Source: Arthrobacter sp. ISL-72
GTDB lineage: Bacteria > Actinomycetota > Actinomycetes > Actinomycetales > Micrococcaceae
Assembly (NCBI RefSeq): GCF_018613755.1
Contig: NZ_JAGGPP010000001.1
Location: forward strand, 1 to 64,000
Length of the DNA: 64,000 nt
Direction: 5' to 3'
Below are positions 32,764-40,853 of this stretch, one piece after another. A model generated the notes under the pieces. That model ran no database searches. It was not told the DNA's origin and worked only from the letters and a program-made list of their open reading frames with translations. Both the position numbers and the translations under genes were made by a program. Within the stretch, counting starts at the first letter, position 1. Every line of letters begins with the position of its first letter.

Positions 32764-33180
32764 TCAGCTGGACACACCCGCTTCCGGCCTCCCCAAGAGC
32801 CGGTCGAGTCTCTGCTGCGCTGCTTGCGCGGAGCGCAGCCCAAGGCCTTGGGCAATCTGCTGCCAAGTCAGCCCCTGCGACCGCGCAAGAAACAAGAGCG
32901 CCGATTCTAGACCATCCATCTGTTGCCGCGCGGCCGAGAGTAGGGTGAGGCCGGCATCCACATCCAGGACATCCACCGGCGCTCCGCGGCCGGTACCGTT
33001 GGCCCGCCACAGAAGGTGCTGGATGAGGTCTTGCGCGGAAGGCGGCTGCCGCCCGCCCAACCAGGGTCGGGGCGGCAGATCCGATGCGCCTCTATCCAGC
33101 AACACCCGCGCCGCCCGGCTCTGTCGGGAGGCTTCCTCGACGTCGCTGCCCGGGCTGGCCGCCGTCTCGGGCTTGTTCAT
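32764..33180 (-). CDS. Helix-turn-helix DNA-binding protein heading the swivel operon
   Basis: A 138-residue protein. The N-terminal half is polar and probably disordered (KPETAASPGSDVEEASRQSR); the C-terminal half is helical with LTLLSAARQQMDGLESALLF and a helix-turn-helix SQGLTWQQIAQGLGLRSAQA. The ATG at 33180 has GGAG six bases upstream; in-frame starts at 33192 and 33225 are possible. It is first in the three-gene operon, 54 bases from the large dyad at 33234-33266, so autoregulation is likely. Confidence 0.72.
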   Translation of the reverse strand: MNKPETAASPGSDVEEASRQSRAARVLLDRGASDLPPRPWLGGRQPPSAQDLIQHLLWRANGTGRGAPVDVLDVDAGLTLLSAARQQMDGLESALLFLARSQGLTWQQIAQGLGLRSAQAAQQRLDRLLGRPEAGVSS

Positions 33181-33233
33181 TCCCTGCTCCATTTCCTGCG
33201 CGATGTGTGCCCGCACATCCCGCAAGCATCCGC

Positions 33234-33266
33234 TTTCAACAGGCTGTTGTCAACAGAGTGTTGAAA
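33234..33266. promoter_or_regulatory. 33-bp dyad operator over the -35 of the swivel operon
   Basis: TTTCAACA (33234-33241) pairs with TGTTGAAA (33259-33266), and CTGTTG (33244-33249) with CAACAG (33251-33256), all centred on 33250; only two dinucleotides break the symmetry. On the minus strand it contains a perfect TTGACA -35 (33253-33248), with a weak GATGCT -10 seventeen bases on. Binding would block the promoter. Confidence 0.75.
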
Positions 33267-33296
33267 GCACGAGCCGCGCCTCGCTCAGTCTCAGCA

Positions 33297-34316
33297 TCAG
33301 TGCGGAATGTTGAACGGCGTGATGACCTCGATCTGCGAGGCGTTGCCGCCGCCGGCGTCGGGGAGGGCACCGTGGGTGTGCATGATGGCCCGGCAGCACT
33401 GCTGGATGTCCTGTTTGAGGTCATGGTGCAGTAAGGCGGTCATGGTCCCGGTGCGCAGCAGCGCCACGTTGTCCGGAACCAGATCGTGGCCAATGAACAC
33501 CTGCGGCATCCGGCCGGCGGCTTCGAATGCCTCTGAGATGCCGGTATTGCCGCCGCCGATCGAATACACGCCGCGCACGTCGTCGTGGGCGGCCAGGGTT
33601 TCTCCCATCAGGCGCCGCGTGGTCCGGTCCAGGCCGTCGCTTGCCGGCAGGAACAAGACCTCCCGTCGCGGATCCATGGAGCGCATGGCCGCGCGGAAGC
33701 CCACCTCCCGCTCCTCCTCCCCGCGGAAAAAATCGTTGCTGACCGTCACGACGACCCTCCCGGGATCCGCGCCCATCCATTGGTGGATGAGGTACGCCGC
33801 CGTCGCCCCCGCGGACCTGTTGTCCATGCCCACATACGCGACCCGGCGGCTGGCGGGAAGGTCCGTTACCAGCGTGACCACCGGAATTCCGGCTTCGGCG
33901 AGCCGGTCGACGGCGGCCGTCACCAGCGGCACGTCCGGCGCCTTCAGGATGACGCCCTGGCTGCCCCGCTTGCCGATCCTGTCCAGTTCGGCCGCGCAGT
34001 CCTCCGCGTTCCACTGCTCATGGAGGTGGAAGCGGGCCCGGAACACGGCGGGCCTCAGCAGCGGCAGCACCGATTCCAGTGCGCTTTTCACGGAGGTGGT
34101 AAATCGGCCTGGAGCATCCGCGACGACGTCGATCATGAACCGCCTGCCGGTCAGCTCCAGCTGCAGCTGCTGCGCCTCCAGGTCCCTGATGGCCTGGCGC
34201 ACCTGGCCGACGGTGCTCTGCCGTACTCCGGAACGGTTATGCAGGACGCGATCAACTGTCGCGTCGCTCACCCCGGCCTGGCGGGCGATTTCCCTGACGG
34301 AATAGGGGTGGGCCAT
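33297..34316 (-). CDS. LacI-family regulator
   Basis: A 339-residue LacI-type regulator. DNA-binding domain: PYSVREIARQAGVSDATVDR and VLHNRSGVRQSTVGQVRQAI. The effector domain belongs to the sugar-binding periplasmic-protein fold (GVILKAPDVPLVTAAVDRLA, PVVTLVTDLPASRRVAYVG, YSIGGGNTGISEAF). The hinge lacks the usual YxPN motif. The ATG at 34316 starts at the canonical residues. It is divergent from the dioxygenase/Gfo-Idh/SDR operon and likely represses it; the sugar or cyclitol effector is unknown. Confidence 0.9.
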   Translation of the reverse strand: MAHPYSVREIARQAGVSDATVDRVLHNRSGVRQSTVGQVRQAIRDLEAQQLQLELTGRRFMIDVVADAPGRFTTSVKSALESVLPLLRPAVFRARFHLHEQWNAEDCAAELDRIGKRGSQGVILKAPDVPLVTAAVDRLAEAGIPVVTLVTDLPASRRVAYVGMDNRSAGATAAYLIHQWMGADPGRVVVTVSNDFFRGEEEREVGFRAAMRSMDPRREVLFLPASDGLDRTTRRLMGETLAAHDDVRGVYSIGGGNTGISEAFEAAGRMPQVFIGHDLVPDNVALLRTGTMTALLHHDLKQDIQQCCRAIMHTHGALPDAGGGNASQIEVITPFNIPH

Positions 34317-34345
34317 CAAACTCCTCGCGGTCGGTTGATGATGTT

Positions 34346-34434
34346 TTCCTGATGGGTTTAGGTCTAGCAAGACTGTCCCACTGGCGCGGACCCGATGGCA
34401 AGACGCGCACGGCTGATGGATTCCTGATGGATTT
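34346..34434. repeat. Direct repeats in the LacI / dioxygenase divergent region
   Basis: TTCCTGATGGRTTT occurs at 34346-34359 and 34421-34434; CTGATGGATT is also tandem at 34412-34421 and 34424-34433 (12-bp period). No inverted LacI-type dyad was found, so these are the only visible candidates for control sites here. Confidence 0.45.
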
Positions 34435-34534
34435 TGGCGTTGCACGGGAACAGCGGGATGCACGAAGCTGGAAACCGGACCGCCACACATTCCAGATCAC
34501 TGTTTCAAGCCCACAGTTTCAAGGAGGAAACGCC

Positions 34535-35737
34535 ATGACCACCACAGCCGCATCGCACGCACCCGGAACCCGGGCCCCGCAATGGTTCGGCCAGGACAGC
34601 TGCCGGCTCGAGGACTTCGTTGCCGTCGTCAGCGAAAAGACGAAGCTGGACGATTATGCCTACGCCGACGCCGTCGAGCAAAATGTCCTGGTCTACGGGC
34701 AGCGCCTGCACAGCTATCTGGACTCCCCGGGGGAGCGCGCGGATATCCAGGCCGAATTGATCCGTGCCCTGACCGCCGGCCCGGGCATCGTGGTGTTCAA
34801 GGGCGCCTTCGCCGACACCGCCGTCGTGGACCGCGCCACCGAAGCCTTCAACGGCATCATCGCCGAGCAGAAGGCCTCCGGCGCAGCGGCCGGCGACCAC
34901 TTCGCCAAGCCCGGCGCGAACGACCGCATCTGGGGCGCGCTGGACAAGCTGGCCGTGCGGGACCCGGAGGTGTTCGCCAACTACTATTCCAACGACATCC
35001 TGGCCCTCATCTCCGAAGCGTGGCTCGGCCCGAATTACCAGGTCACCTCGCAGGTCAACGTCGTGAACCCCGGCGGTGCGCCGCAGACCGCGCACCGCGA
35101 CTACCACCTCGGCTTCATGTCCGGCGAGCAGGCGGCCCGCTACCCGGCCCACATCCACCTGCTCTCCCCTGCGCTGACGCTGCAGGGCGCCGTCGCACAC
35201 TGCGACATGCCGGTGGAGTCGGGACCAACCCTGTACCTGCCGCACTCGCACAAGTACGACGCCGGTTACCTCGCCTTCCACCGCCCGGAGTTCACCCGCT
35301 ACTTCGAGGAAAACTACGTGCAACTGCCGATGGAGAAGGGCGATGCGGCCTTCTTCAACCCGGCCCTGTTCCACGGCGCCGGCCACAACAAGTCCGCCGA
35401 CATCCGCCGTATGGCCAACCTGCTGCAGGTTTCCTCCGCGTTCGGCCGGGCCATGGAATCAGTGGACCGCACCGCGATGTCGGCTGCCCTGTACCCGACA
35501 CTACGGCAGCTCAAGACGGACGGTGCCAGCGACAGGTTCCTGCGCAATGTCATCGCCGCGTCCGCTGAGGGTTACGGCTTTCCCACGAACCTGGACCGCG
35601 ACCAGCCGGTGGGCGGGATCGCCCCCGAGTCCCAGGCGGAACTGGTGTGGCGGAGCCTGCAGGAAGACGCCCCCGTCGACGTCTTCGACCGGGACCTGAA
35701 GGCCTCCGCCGGCCGCCGCCTCACCGATGGCCAGTAA
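34535..35737 (+). CDS. Phytanoyl-CoA dioxygenase (PhyH) family Fe(II)/2-oxoglutarate enzyme
   Basis: A 400-residue PhyH-like dioxygenase. The iron-binding HxD is in APQTAHRDYHLGF (about residue 190) and the distal histidine in ALFHGAGHNKS with the 2-oxoglutarate arginine soon after (IRRMANL). The length and a GPTLYLPHSHKYDAGYLAFH segment match sugar/cyclitol-linked members rather than acyl-CoA enzymes. AAGGAGG is ideally spaced before the ATG at 34535. It overlaps the Gfo/Idh gene by 11 bases. Substrate unknown; context suggests a sugar or inositol derivative. Confidence 0.82.
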   Translation: MTTTAASHAPGTRAPQWFGQDSCRLEDFVAVVSEKTKLDDYAYADAVEQNVLVYGQRLHSYLDSPGERADIQAELIRALTAGPGIVVFKGAFADTAVVDRATEAFNGIIAEQKASGAAAGDHFAKPGANDRIWGALDKLAVRDPEVFANYYSNDILALISEAWLGPNYQVTSQVNVVNPGGAPQTAHRDYHLGFMSGEQAARYPAHIHLLSPALTLQGAVAHCDMPVESGPTLYLPHSHKYDAGYLAFHRPEFTRYFEENYVQLPMEKGDAAFFNPALFHGAGHNKSADIRRMANLLQVSSAFGRAMESVDRTAMSAALYPTLRQLKTDGASDRFLRNVIAASAEGYGFPTNLDRDQPVGGIAPESQAELVWRSLQEDAPVDVFDRDLKASAGRRLTDGQ

Positions 35738-36761
35738 GGCGGCAGCGGTGGAGAAACTGAACGTGGCCCTGTGCGGCTCGGGGCGCATCGGCAGGGTGCA
35801 CGCCGCGAACCTCGCAGCCCACCCGGGTATCAACCTGGCCTGGGTTGCCGACCCGATGACCGCGAGCGCTGGAGAAGTCGCCGCCCAGTACGGGGCCCGA
35901 TCCACCGGGTCCACGGACGATGTCTTCGCCGACGCGTCCCTGGACGCCGTCGTCATCTGTTCGCCGACTCCCACGCACGTCCAGCTGATCGAGGCTGCAG
36001 CCGCCAGGGGCCTGGCGGTGCTCTGTGAAAAGCCGATCGATCTGGACATTGAGCGGGTACGGGGCTGCCGGCAGAATCTGGCCGCGGCCGGCATCCCGCT
36101 CATGATGGGCTTCAACCGGCGGTTCGACCCCGCGTTCGCCGCGCTGCATCAACGGGTTGCGGCCGGCGAGATCGGACGGCTGGAGCACCTGTCCATCATC
36201 AGCCGCGACCCGGCTCCCGCCCCTGCGGCCTATATCGCAGCCTCCGGAGGCATCTTCCGGGACATGACCATCCACGACCTGGACATGGCCCGGTTTTTCA
36301 TCCCGGACATCGTCGAGGTGACCGCCCACGGAGCGAACGTCTTCAGCGATTACATCGCGGGGGCGGGAGATTTCGACTCCGCCGTGGTGACCCTGCGTGG
36401 CCGGAACGGTGAATTCGTCAGCATCACGAACTCCCGGCACAGCGCCTACGGCTACGACCAGAGGCTGGAAGCGTTCGGAAGCGAGGGCATGCTGCGGGCT
36501 GACAACATTTCGCCCACAACCATTCGCAGTTTCGGCAGCCGCGGCGTGGAGGCGGCGGACCCGTATGAGCCGTTCTTCCTGGAGCGCTATGCCGCCGCCT
36601 ACCGGCGCGAACTGGACAGATTCGTCGAAGCCCTCCAGACGGGCAGCCCCTGTTCGCCCGGTTTCGACGATGGCATGGCCGCGCTGGTCCTGGCCGATGC
36701 CGCCGCCGAGTCCGCCACCACCGGCAGGACCGTCAACGTTGAAGGGGCACTGCAGAAGTGA
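35727..36761 (+). CDS. Gfo/Idh/MocA oxidoreductase, inositol 2-dehydrogenase-like
   Basis: A 344-residue NAD(P)-dependent dehydrogenase. Rossmann motif LCGSGRIGRVHAANLAAH near residue 15, CEKPIDL with the catalytic lysine, and the active-site GGIFRDMTIHDLDMARFF with Asp and His. These closely match myo-inositol 2-dehydrogenases (IolG). Start ATG 35727 lies inside the end of the dioxygenase gene; stop overlaps the SDR start as GTGA. Probably oxidises a secondary alcohol of a sugar or cyclitol. Confidence 0.86.
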   Translation: MASKAAAVEKLNVALCGSGRIGRVHAANLAAHPGINLAWVADPMTASAGEVAAQYGARSTGSTDDVFADASLDAVVICSPTPTHVQLIEAAAARGLAVLCEKPIDLDIERVRGCRQNLAAAGIPLMMGFNRRFDPAFAALHQRVAAGEIGRLEHLSIISRDPAPAPAAYIAASGGIFRDMTIHDLDMARFFIPDIVEVTAHGANVFSDYIAGAGDFDSAVVTLRGRNGEFVSITNSRHSAYGYDQRLEAFGSEGMLRADNISPTTIRSFGSRGVEAADPYEPFFLERYAAAYRRELDRFVEALQTGSPCSPGFDDGMAALVLADAAAESATTGRTVNVEGALQK

Positions 36762-37591
36762 CAGCACCAGAACTCGCTGGCCCGGAGCTCCCCGGTTCGG
36801 GACTACCCGGCTCGGGGCTCCTCAAGGACACGGTTGTACTTATCAGCGGGGGCACGCACGGACTGGGCGCCGGCATAGCCCGGCGGGCCGCCGCTGAAGG
36901 AGCTGCGGGTATCGCCATCACAGGTCGCTCGGCCGAGGCCGGGAGCAGGATGGCCGAAGATCTCACCGAACTGGGGGTGGCCGCACTCTTCCTGCAAGCC
37001 GACCTGGCTGATACGCAACAGGCGACCAGCACGGTAGCCCGAACCATCGAGCACTTCGGCCGGCTTGACGCAGTAGTGAATGCTGCCGGCCTCACCACCC
37101 GGGGCAGCATGACGGACACCACGCCTGAGCTGTTCGACCAGCACATCGCCGTCAACCTCAAGGCGCCGTTCTTCATCATGGCCGATGCCATCAAACACTT
37201 CAAGGAACGCGAGGTGCCCGGAGCTATCGTCAACATCATCACCATGTCCGCGCACGGCGGCCAGCCGTATCTGGCACCCTACGTCGCATCCAAAGCCGGG
37301 CTCGCCGGGCTGACCCGGAATGCAGCACATGCCCACAGGTGGGACAGGATCAGGATCAACGGCGTCAACATCGGCTGGACGGCCACCGAAGGCGAAGACC
37401 TGATCCAGCGCCGGTTCCATGGCGGCGGCGACGACTGGCTGGAGAAGGCCAATGCGTCGGTGCCGATGGGCAAGCTCGGCCAGATCGATGAGATCGCCGA
37501 GTTTGTGGTCTTCCTGCTCTCGCCGCGAAGCGGCGTGGTCACCGGCTCCGTGATCGACTGGGACCAGAACGTGGTGGGCGCCTTCGACTAG
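36758..37591 (+). CDS. Short-chain dehydrogenase/reductase
   Basis: A 277-residue classical SDR with cofactor motif SGGTHGLGAGIA, the NAAG loop (AVVNAAGLTTRG) and catalytic Ser/Tyr/Lys in NIITMSAHGG...PYVASKAG. The first 25 residues hold two PGSGL units and are a variable extension. GTG start at 36758 overlaps the previous stop. Third gene of the LacI-linked operon; its stop shares the CTAG tetramer with the convergent MpaB-like gene. Confidence 0.88.
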   Translation: MTAPELAGPELPGSGLPGSGLLKDTVVLISGGTHGLGAGIARRAAAEGAAGIAITGRSAEAGSRMAEDLTELGVAALFLQADLADTQQATSTVARTIEHFGRLDAVVNAAGLTTRGSMTDTTPELFDQHIAVNLKAPFFIMADAIKHFKEREVPGAIVNIITMSAHGGQPYLAPYVASKAGLAGLTRNAAHAHRWDRIRINGVNIGWTATEGEDLIQRRFHGGGDDWLEKANASVPMGKLGQIDEIAEFVVFLLSPRSGVVTGSVIDWDQNVVGAFD

Positions 37592-38361
37592 GCCGTCCCG
37601 AGCTGGCCGAGGCAGTAGTTCTTGAACCAGTGCCGGATCCGTTGCGGCAGCCGGGGATACACCACCGAAAGCGACCTCATGGTGAGGTCGAAGCGGCGAG
37701 TGTGTCGTGCACTCCACGCCAGGCCAAAGTCGTTCCGGAGCTGGTCAGGCAGGAGGCCTGCCGTGAGGAAGCGCGCGAACGGCATGACGACGCGGTACCA
37801 GACCGGCCCGCCCTGCGGATGCAGGAGCCCCCGGGCGACGCGCACGGCGTCGTCGTTGGCTTTAAGTGACTGCAGCCGGCCGTTCCAATAGTCTGCGAAC
37901 GCTGCCCGGTCCGCCGGCCACATTGCGGGCGGGAGCTGCAGGACCGTGCCGAGCCTCGCATAGTCGCGGTACATGGCGTCGGCGGTCTCGTCGTCGAGCG
38001 GTCCGTAGATTTTCTCGTAAATAGTGATCGCCGTGTCGTACAGCGTCGCCACCACCCAAAGCTGCGAGTCGGCGTCGAACGCGCTGTAGCCGCTGGAGGT
38101 TTGATCCGGGGCGCGGCGGACCGGCGCATGGGCGCGGTTCACGCGGCGGCGGACGGCTGCCACCTGGCCTTCGGTGCCGTAGACGACGGCATAGACGTAG
38201 GTCAGGGTGCCGCGAAGCCGGTCGAGCGGGCGTTCCGTGAAGCTGCTGTGCTCGGCAACCCCGTGACCCACCGCCGGATTGGCGATCTGCAGCAGAATGG
38301 CGCGCCCCGCTCCGGCGAGCAGAATTCCTTCTGCGCCCATGTCGGCAAGTCCACGGTCCAT
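37588..38361 (-). CDS. Oxygenase MpaB-like (DUF2236) protein
   Basis: A 257-residue protein of the DUF2236/MpaB family, heme-containing oxygenase relatives related to latex-clearing protein. Conserved features: AILLQIANPAVGHGVAEHSSF (likely heme region His), TYVYAVVYGTEGQ, VNRAHAPVRR, WVVATLYDTAITIYEKIYG and LQLPPAMWPADRAAF. The start ATG 38361 follows TATCGT by six bases with no Shine-Dalgarno, so it may be leaderless. It overlaps the SDR gene by the shared stop. Confidence 0.85.
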   Translation of the reverse strand: MDRGLADMGAEGILLAGAGRAILLQIANPAVGHGVAEHSSFTERPLDRLRGTLTYVYAVVYGTEGQVAAVRRRVNRAHAPVRRAPDQTSSGYSAFDADSQLWVVATLYDTAITIYEKIYGPLDDETADAMYRDYARLGTVLQLPPAMWPADRAAFADYWNGRLQSLKANDDAVRVARGLLHPQGGPVWYRVVMPFARFLTAGLLPDQLRNDFGLAWSARHTRRFDLTMRSLSVVYPRLPQRIRHWFKNYCLGQLGTA

Positions 38362-38390
38362 GTCCACACGATACCCGAGCGGAAAGGGGA

Positions 38391-38428
38391 CGGACGACGG
38401 CGGGAGGGTCCCGCCGTCGTCCGGCACC
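38391..38428. terminator. Dispersed GC hairpin, copy 7
   Basis: CGGACGACGGCGGGA (38391-38405) and TCCCGCCGTCGTCCG (38409-38423), perfect arms, loop GGG. It follows the FAD-Rieske gene and precedes the MpaB-like gene by 29 bases, so it separates two same-direction units. Confidence 0.78.
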
Positions 38429-38449
38429 GGATGCGCTGGCCCGGGCTGA

Positions 38450-39943
38450 CTACTCGGCGGGTCGGAGGTTGTGCGTGGCGGGGCCCTGCAGGACCTCGCC
38501 TGTGGCGTTGAAGCGGGAGCCGTGCAGCGGGCAGTCCCACGATTTCTCCGCATCGTTCCAGCTAAGCACTCCGCCCAGATGGGTGCAGACCGCCGAGACC
38601 CGGCAGGTTGTTCCGTCAACGGTGGACGCGGCCACCGGCTTGTTGCCGTGTCGAAGGACAGTGCCAGCGCCCTCCTCCGGTACGGTGTCACCGGTGTCGG
38701 CTTTGGACATTCCGAACTTTGCCCAGCTTTCGGCCAGGGTCTTGGCGACGTCAGCGTTCAAGGCCACTGCGGCAGCTGCGCCCGCAGGTGAGGTGACCCT
38801 GTGATGGATCGTGTCCGCCCAGGGGAGCTGGCCGCCCAGGATCTCTCCGCTGATCGCCAGGGCGGCGGCAACGCTGTTGCTCATCCCCCATTTGTTGTAG
38901 CCGGTGGCGAAGAAGATTTTCCCGCCGCCGCGGGGCAACTTACCGAAGAAAGGCATCACGTTCGTGGCCCGGTAGTCTTCACCCGACCAGGTGTGCGTCA
39001 CCTCAGCCCCTGGGAAATGATGGCGCGCCCAGTCCAGCAGCTCATCCAGGCGGGCCTGGGGCGAGGGTTCCCTGCCAACCTGGTGTCCGTTGCCGCCGAC
39101 CACCAGCAGTTCGCCTTCGGCAGCGGGATAGGTGCGCAGGGAACGGCCGGGAGTCTCTGCCGAGAGGTACATGCCGGACGGAATGCTGGTTGAGGCAGGC
39201 ACTTTCACGGCGGCGGCGTAGGACTGTGAGGCCTTCAGTTTCGCGAAATACAGGCCGCGGTCAAGAATGGGCACTCCGGTCGCCAGCACCACCAGATCAG
39301 CGTGAACCCTGCCGGCGTCGGTATCGACGACGGCCCGGTCCCCGCCGGTGACGTCCTGCACCCGCACGCCTTCAATGAGCGTGCCGCCGTGGGCGCGGAA
39401 GTCCGTCACCAGACTCTCCAGCACATCCATCGGGTTGAACTGCGCCTGGCCGGCCAGGCGGATGGTGCGGCGCGTACTGAACGGGAGTTCGGAGTCGCTG
39501 GTGTCTTCAACGTCCAGACCGGCCTCCCGGCTGACGGCGAGTTCGGATTTCACCTGCTCCTCCCCCTTGCCGGTCATCGCAAAGGTATAAGCGTCCCGGC
39601 GCTGGAACGGCACATCGTTCGCTTCCAGGTGACGCAGCAGCCAGGCCTGCCCTTCCCTGTTGGCTTCCACATAGGAGTTCACCATCTTCTGGGAGTACTG
39701 CCGGCGCAGCGAGGACAGCACCGTGCCCTGGAGCAGGGTCAGCTTGGCCGTGGTGTTCCCGGTGGTTCCCGCGCCGAGGGTTCTTGCTTCCAGGACGGCC
39801 ACCTTCATGCCCGATCTGGCCAGCAGGACTGCTGTCGCAAGACCCGTGATTCCTGCTCCAACAACCACCGCGTTGTAGTCGGCGTCCGGGACAAAGGGAT
39901 CCGGGGTGAAGGTCCGGGGGCGGTCCAGCCAAAGTGAAAGCAT
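38450..39943 (-). CDS. FAD-dependent oxidoreductase with C-terminal Rieske domain
   Basis: A 497-residue fusion. N-terminal glycine-oxidase/DAO-type FAD domain: AVVVGAGITGLATAVLLARSG at about residue 25, LEARTLGAGTTGNTTAKLT, and late VMPFFGKLPRGGGKIFFATG. The last 100 residues are a Rieske [2Fe-2S] domain with Cys-His pairs in VCTHLGG and CPLHGSRFN. The same arrangement is known in actinobacterial and cyanobacterial proteins of unknown substrate; an electron-transferring dehydrogenase is likely. GGGAG precedes the ATG. Confidence 0.87.
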   Translation of the reverse strand: MLSLWLDRPRTFTPDPFVPDADYNAVVVGAGITGLATAVLLARSGMKVAVLEARTLGAGTTGNTTAKLTLLQGTVLSSLRRQYSQKMVNSYVEANREGQAWLLRHLEANDVPFQRRDAYTFAMTGKGEEQVKSELAVSREAGLDVEDTSDSELPFSTRRTIRLAGQAQFNPMDVLESLVTDFRAHGGTLIEGVRVQDVTGGDRAVVDTDAGRVHADLVVLATGVPILDRGLYFAKLKASQSYAAAVKVPASTSIPSGMYLSAETPGRSLRTYPAAEGELLVVGGNGHQVGREPSPQARLDELLDWARHHFPGAEVTHTWSGEDYRATNVMPFFGKLPRGGGKIFFATGYNKWGMSNSVAAALAISGEILGGQLPWADTIHHRVTSPAGAAAAVALNADVAKTLAESWAKFGMSKADTGDTVPEEGAGTVLRHGNKPVAASTVDGTTCRVSAVCTHLGGVLSWNDAEKSWDCPLHGSRFNATGEVLQGPATHNLRPAE

Positions 39944-40024
39944 TACTGCACTCCCTGTCGGTCATATGAAGTTGAAACCCGTCGATGCTCTGGTGGTGAC
40001 AGCCTAGACAGTTCCCGCACCTTA

Positions 40025-40052
40025 CAGAAGACCCCGCACAGAAGACCCCGCA
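40025..40052. repeat. 14-bp tandem duplication
   Basis: CAGAAGACCCCGCA occurs twice in direct succession (40025-40038 and 40039-40052) in the gap after the DUF6766 gene. No function is visible. Confidence 0.7.
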
Positions 40053-40094
40053 ATCTCACTGGAAGGTCCGCGATGACGGCAGAGCCTGCCCCGG

Positions 40095-40772
40095 CTAGCC
40101 CTGCACTCCGGTTGCGTCGTGGGCTTCGCCGACGGGCTTGGATTCCGGTGAGCCGCGCTGGCGCAGGAAGATCGACAGCGCCACCATGGACCACACAGCC
40201 AGGAACTCAGACTGCCAGTTTTGCAGCGTGCGGTTCCAAAATTCCGGCGAGACAATGTATTCGGTCCAGCTCCCCGGATCTTGAAGGTTTTCCAGCTGCT
40301 CCTGCGCGTAGGCCGTGAATCCCGCAACGGACTGCGCCAGCCAGGACAGGACGAAGATTGTCCCCATAACGAGGCCCAGCGAGTTGGAAAATACGACCGT
40401 CTTCCAGCCTCCGGCTTTGGCCCAGGCCGGGGAATCGTCTTCTGCATACTGCCCGATCATCTGGTCCTTATCGGATTCCAGCCCCCGCTTTTCAATTTCC
40501 TTGGACTCCGGGGAGCCCTTTTGGACCAGCCACACGGCAAGAATGATGAGCAGGAAAAACTGCAGGTATTCGGACTGCCAGTTCTCCGATACGTCCACGG
40601 CGAAGCTTGACGAAGTCACGTACTGCCAAAAACCGACCGGCTCAAGGTTCGCCGCCATCTGCTGCTCGTTGAAGTAGGCCAGTCCCGAAAAAGCCTGGCC
40701 GGTCAGCGACGCCAGGAACAGCAGCCCGAAGCCGATGCTCAGCCCATTGGTGACCAAGGGTTTGTTCCTCAC
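40095..40772 (-). CDS. DUF6766 family membrane protein with internal duplication
   Basis: A 225-residue membrane protein of the DUF6766 type, function unknown. Two halves repeat the same plan: hydrophobic helix, FWQYVTSSSFAVDVSENWQS then YLQFFLLIILAVWLVQKGSPESK in the first half, and SWTEYIVSPEFWNRTLQNWQ then FLAVWSMVALSIFLRQRGSPESK in the second. The shared NWQSE and (Q)RGSPESK motifs sit at the same position in each half. The start is GTG 40772, overlapping the 27-aa gene's stop (GTGA). Acidic linker around residues 115-130 joins the halves. Confidence 0.8.
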   Translation of the reverse strand: MRNKPLVTNGLSIGFGLLFLASLTGQAFSGLAYFNEQQMAANLEPVGFWQYVTSSSFAVDVSENWQSEYLQFFLLIILAVWLVQKGSPESKEIEKRGLESDKDQMIGQYAEDDSPAWAKAGGWKTVVFSNSLGLVMGTIFVLSWLAQSVAGFTAYAQEQLENLQDPGSWTEYIVSPEFWNRTLQNWQSEFLAVWSMVALSIFLRQRGSPESKPVGEAHDATGVQG

Positions 40773-40852
40773 CGGCCCATCACCCCCAGTGCGAGCATGT
40801 ACACCAGGCCTATGGCGATGACGCTCAGGCAGATAACGAATGTTGCGCGCAT
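40769..40852 (-). CDS. 27-residue single-helix membrane peptide
   Basis: A tiny frame encoding MRATFVICLSVIAIGLVYML plus seven residues, one hydrophobic helix with a charged start. GGAG lies five bases before the ATG at 40852. It begins one base after the lipoprotein stop (40854-40856) and its stop overlaps the DUF6766 start (40769-40772), so it is embedded in the operon with no free space. Most likely a real small membrane protein partner; function unknown. Confidence 0.6.
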   Translation of the reverse strand: MRATFVICLSVIAIGLVYMLALGVMGR

Positions 40853-40853
40853 C

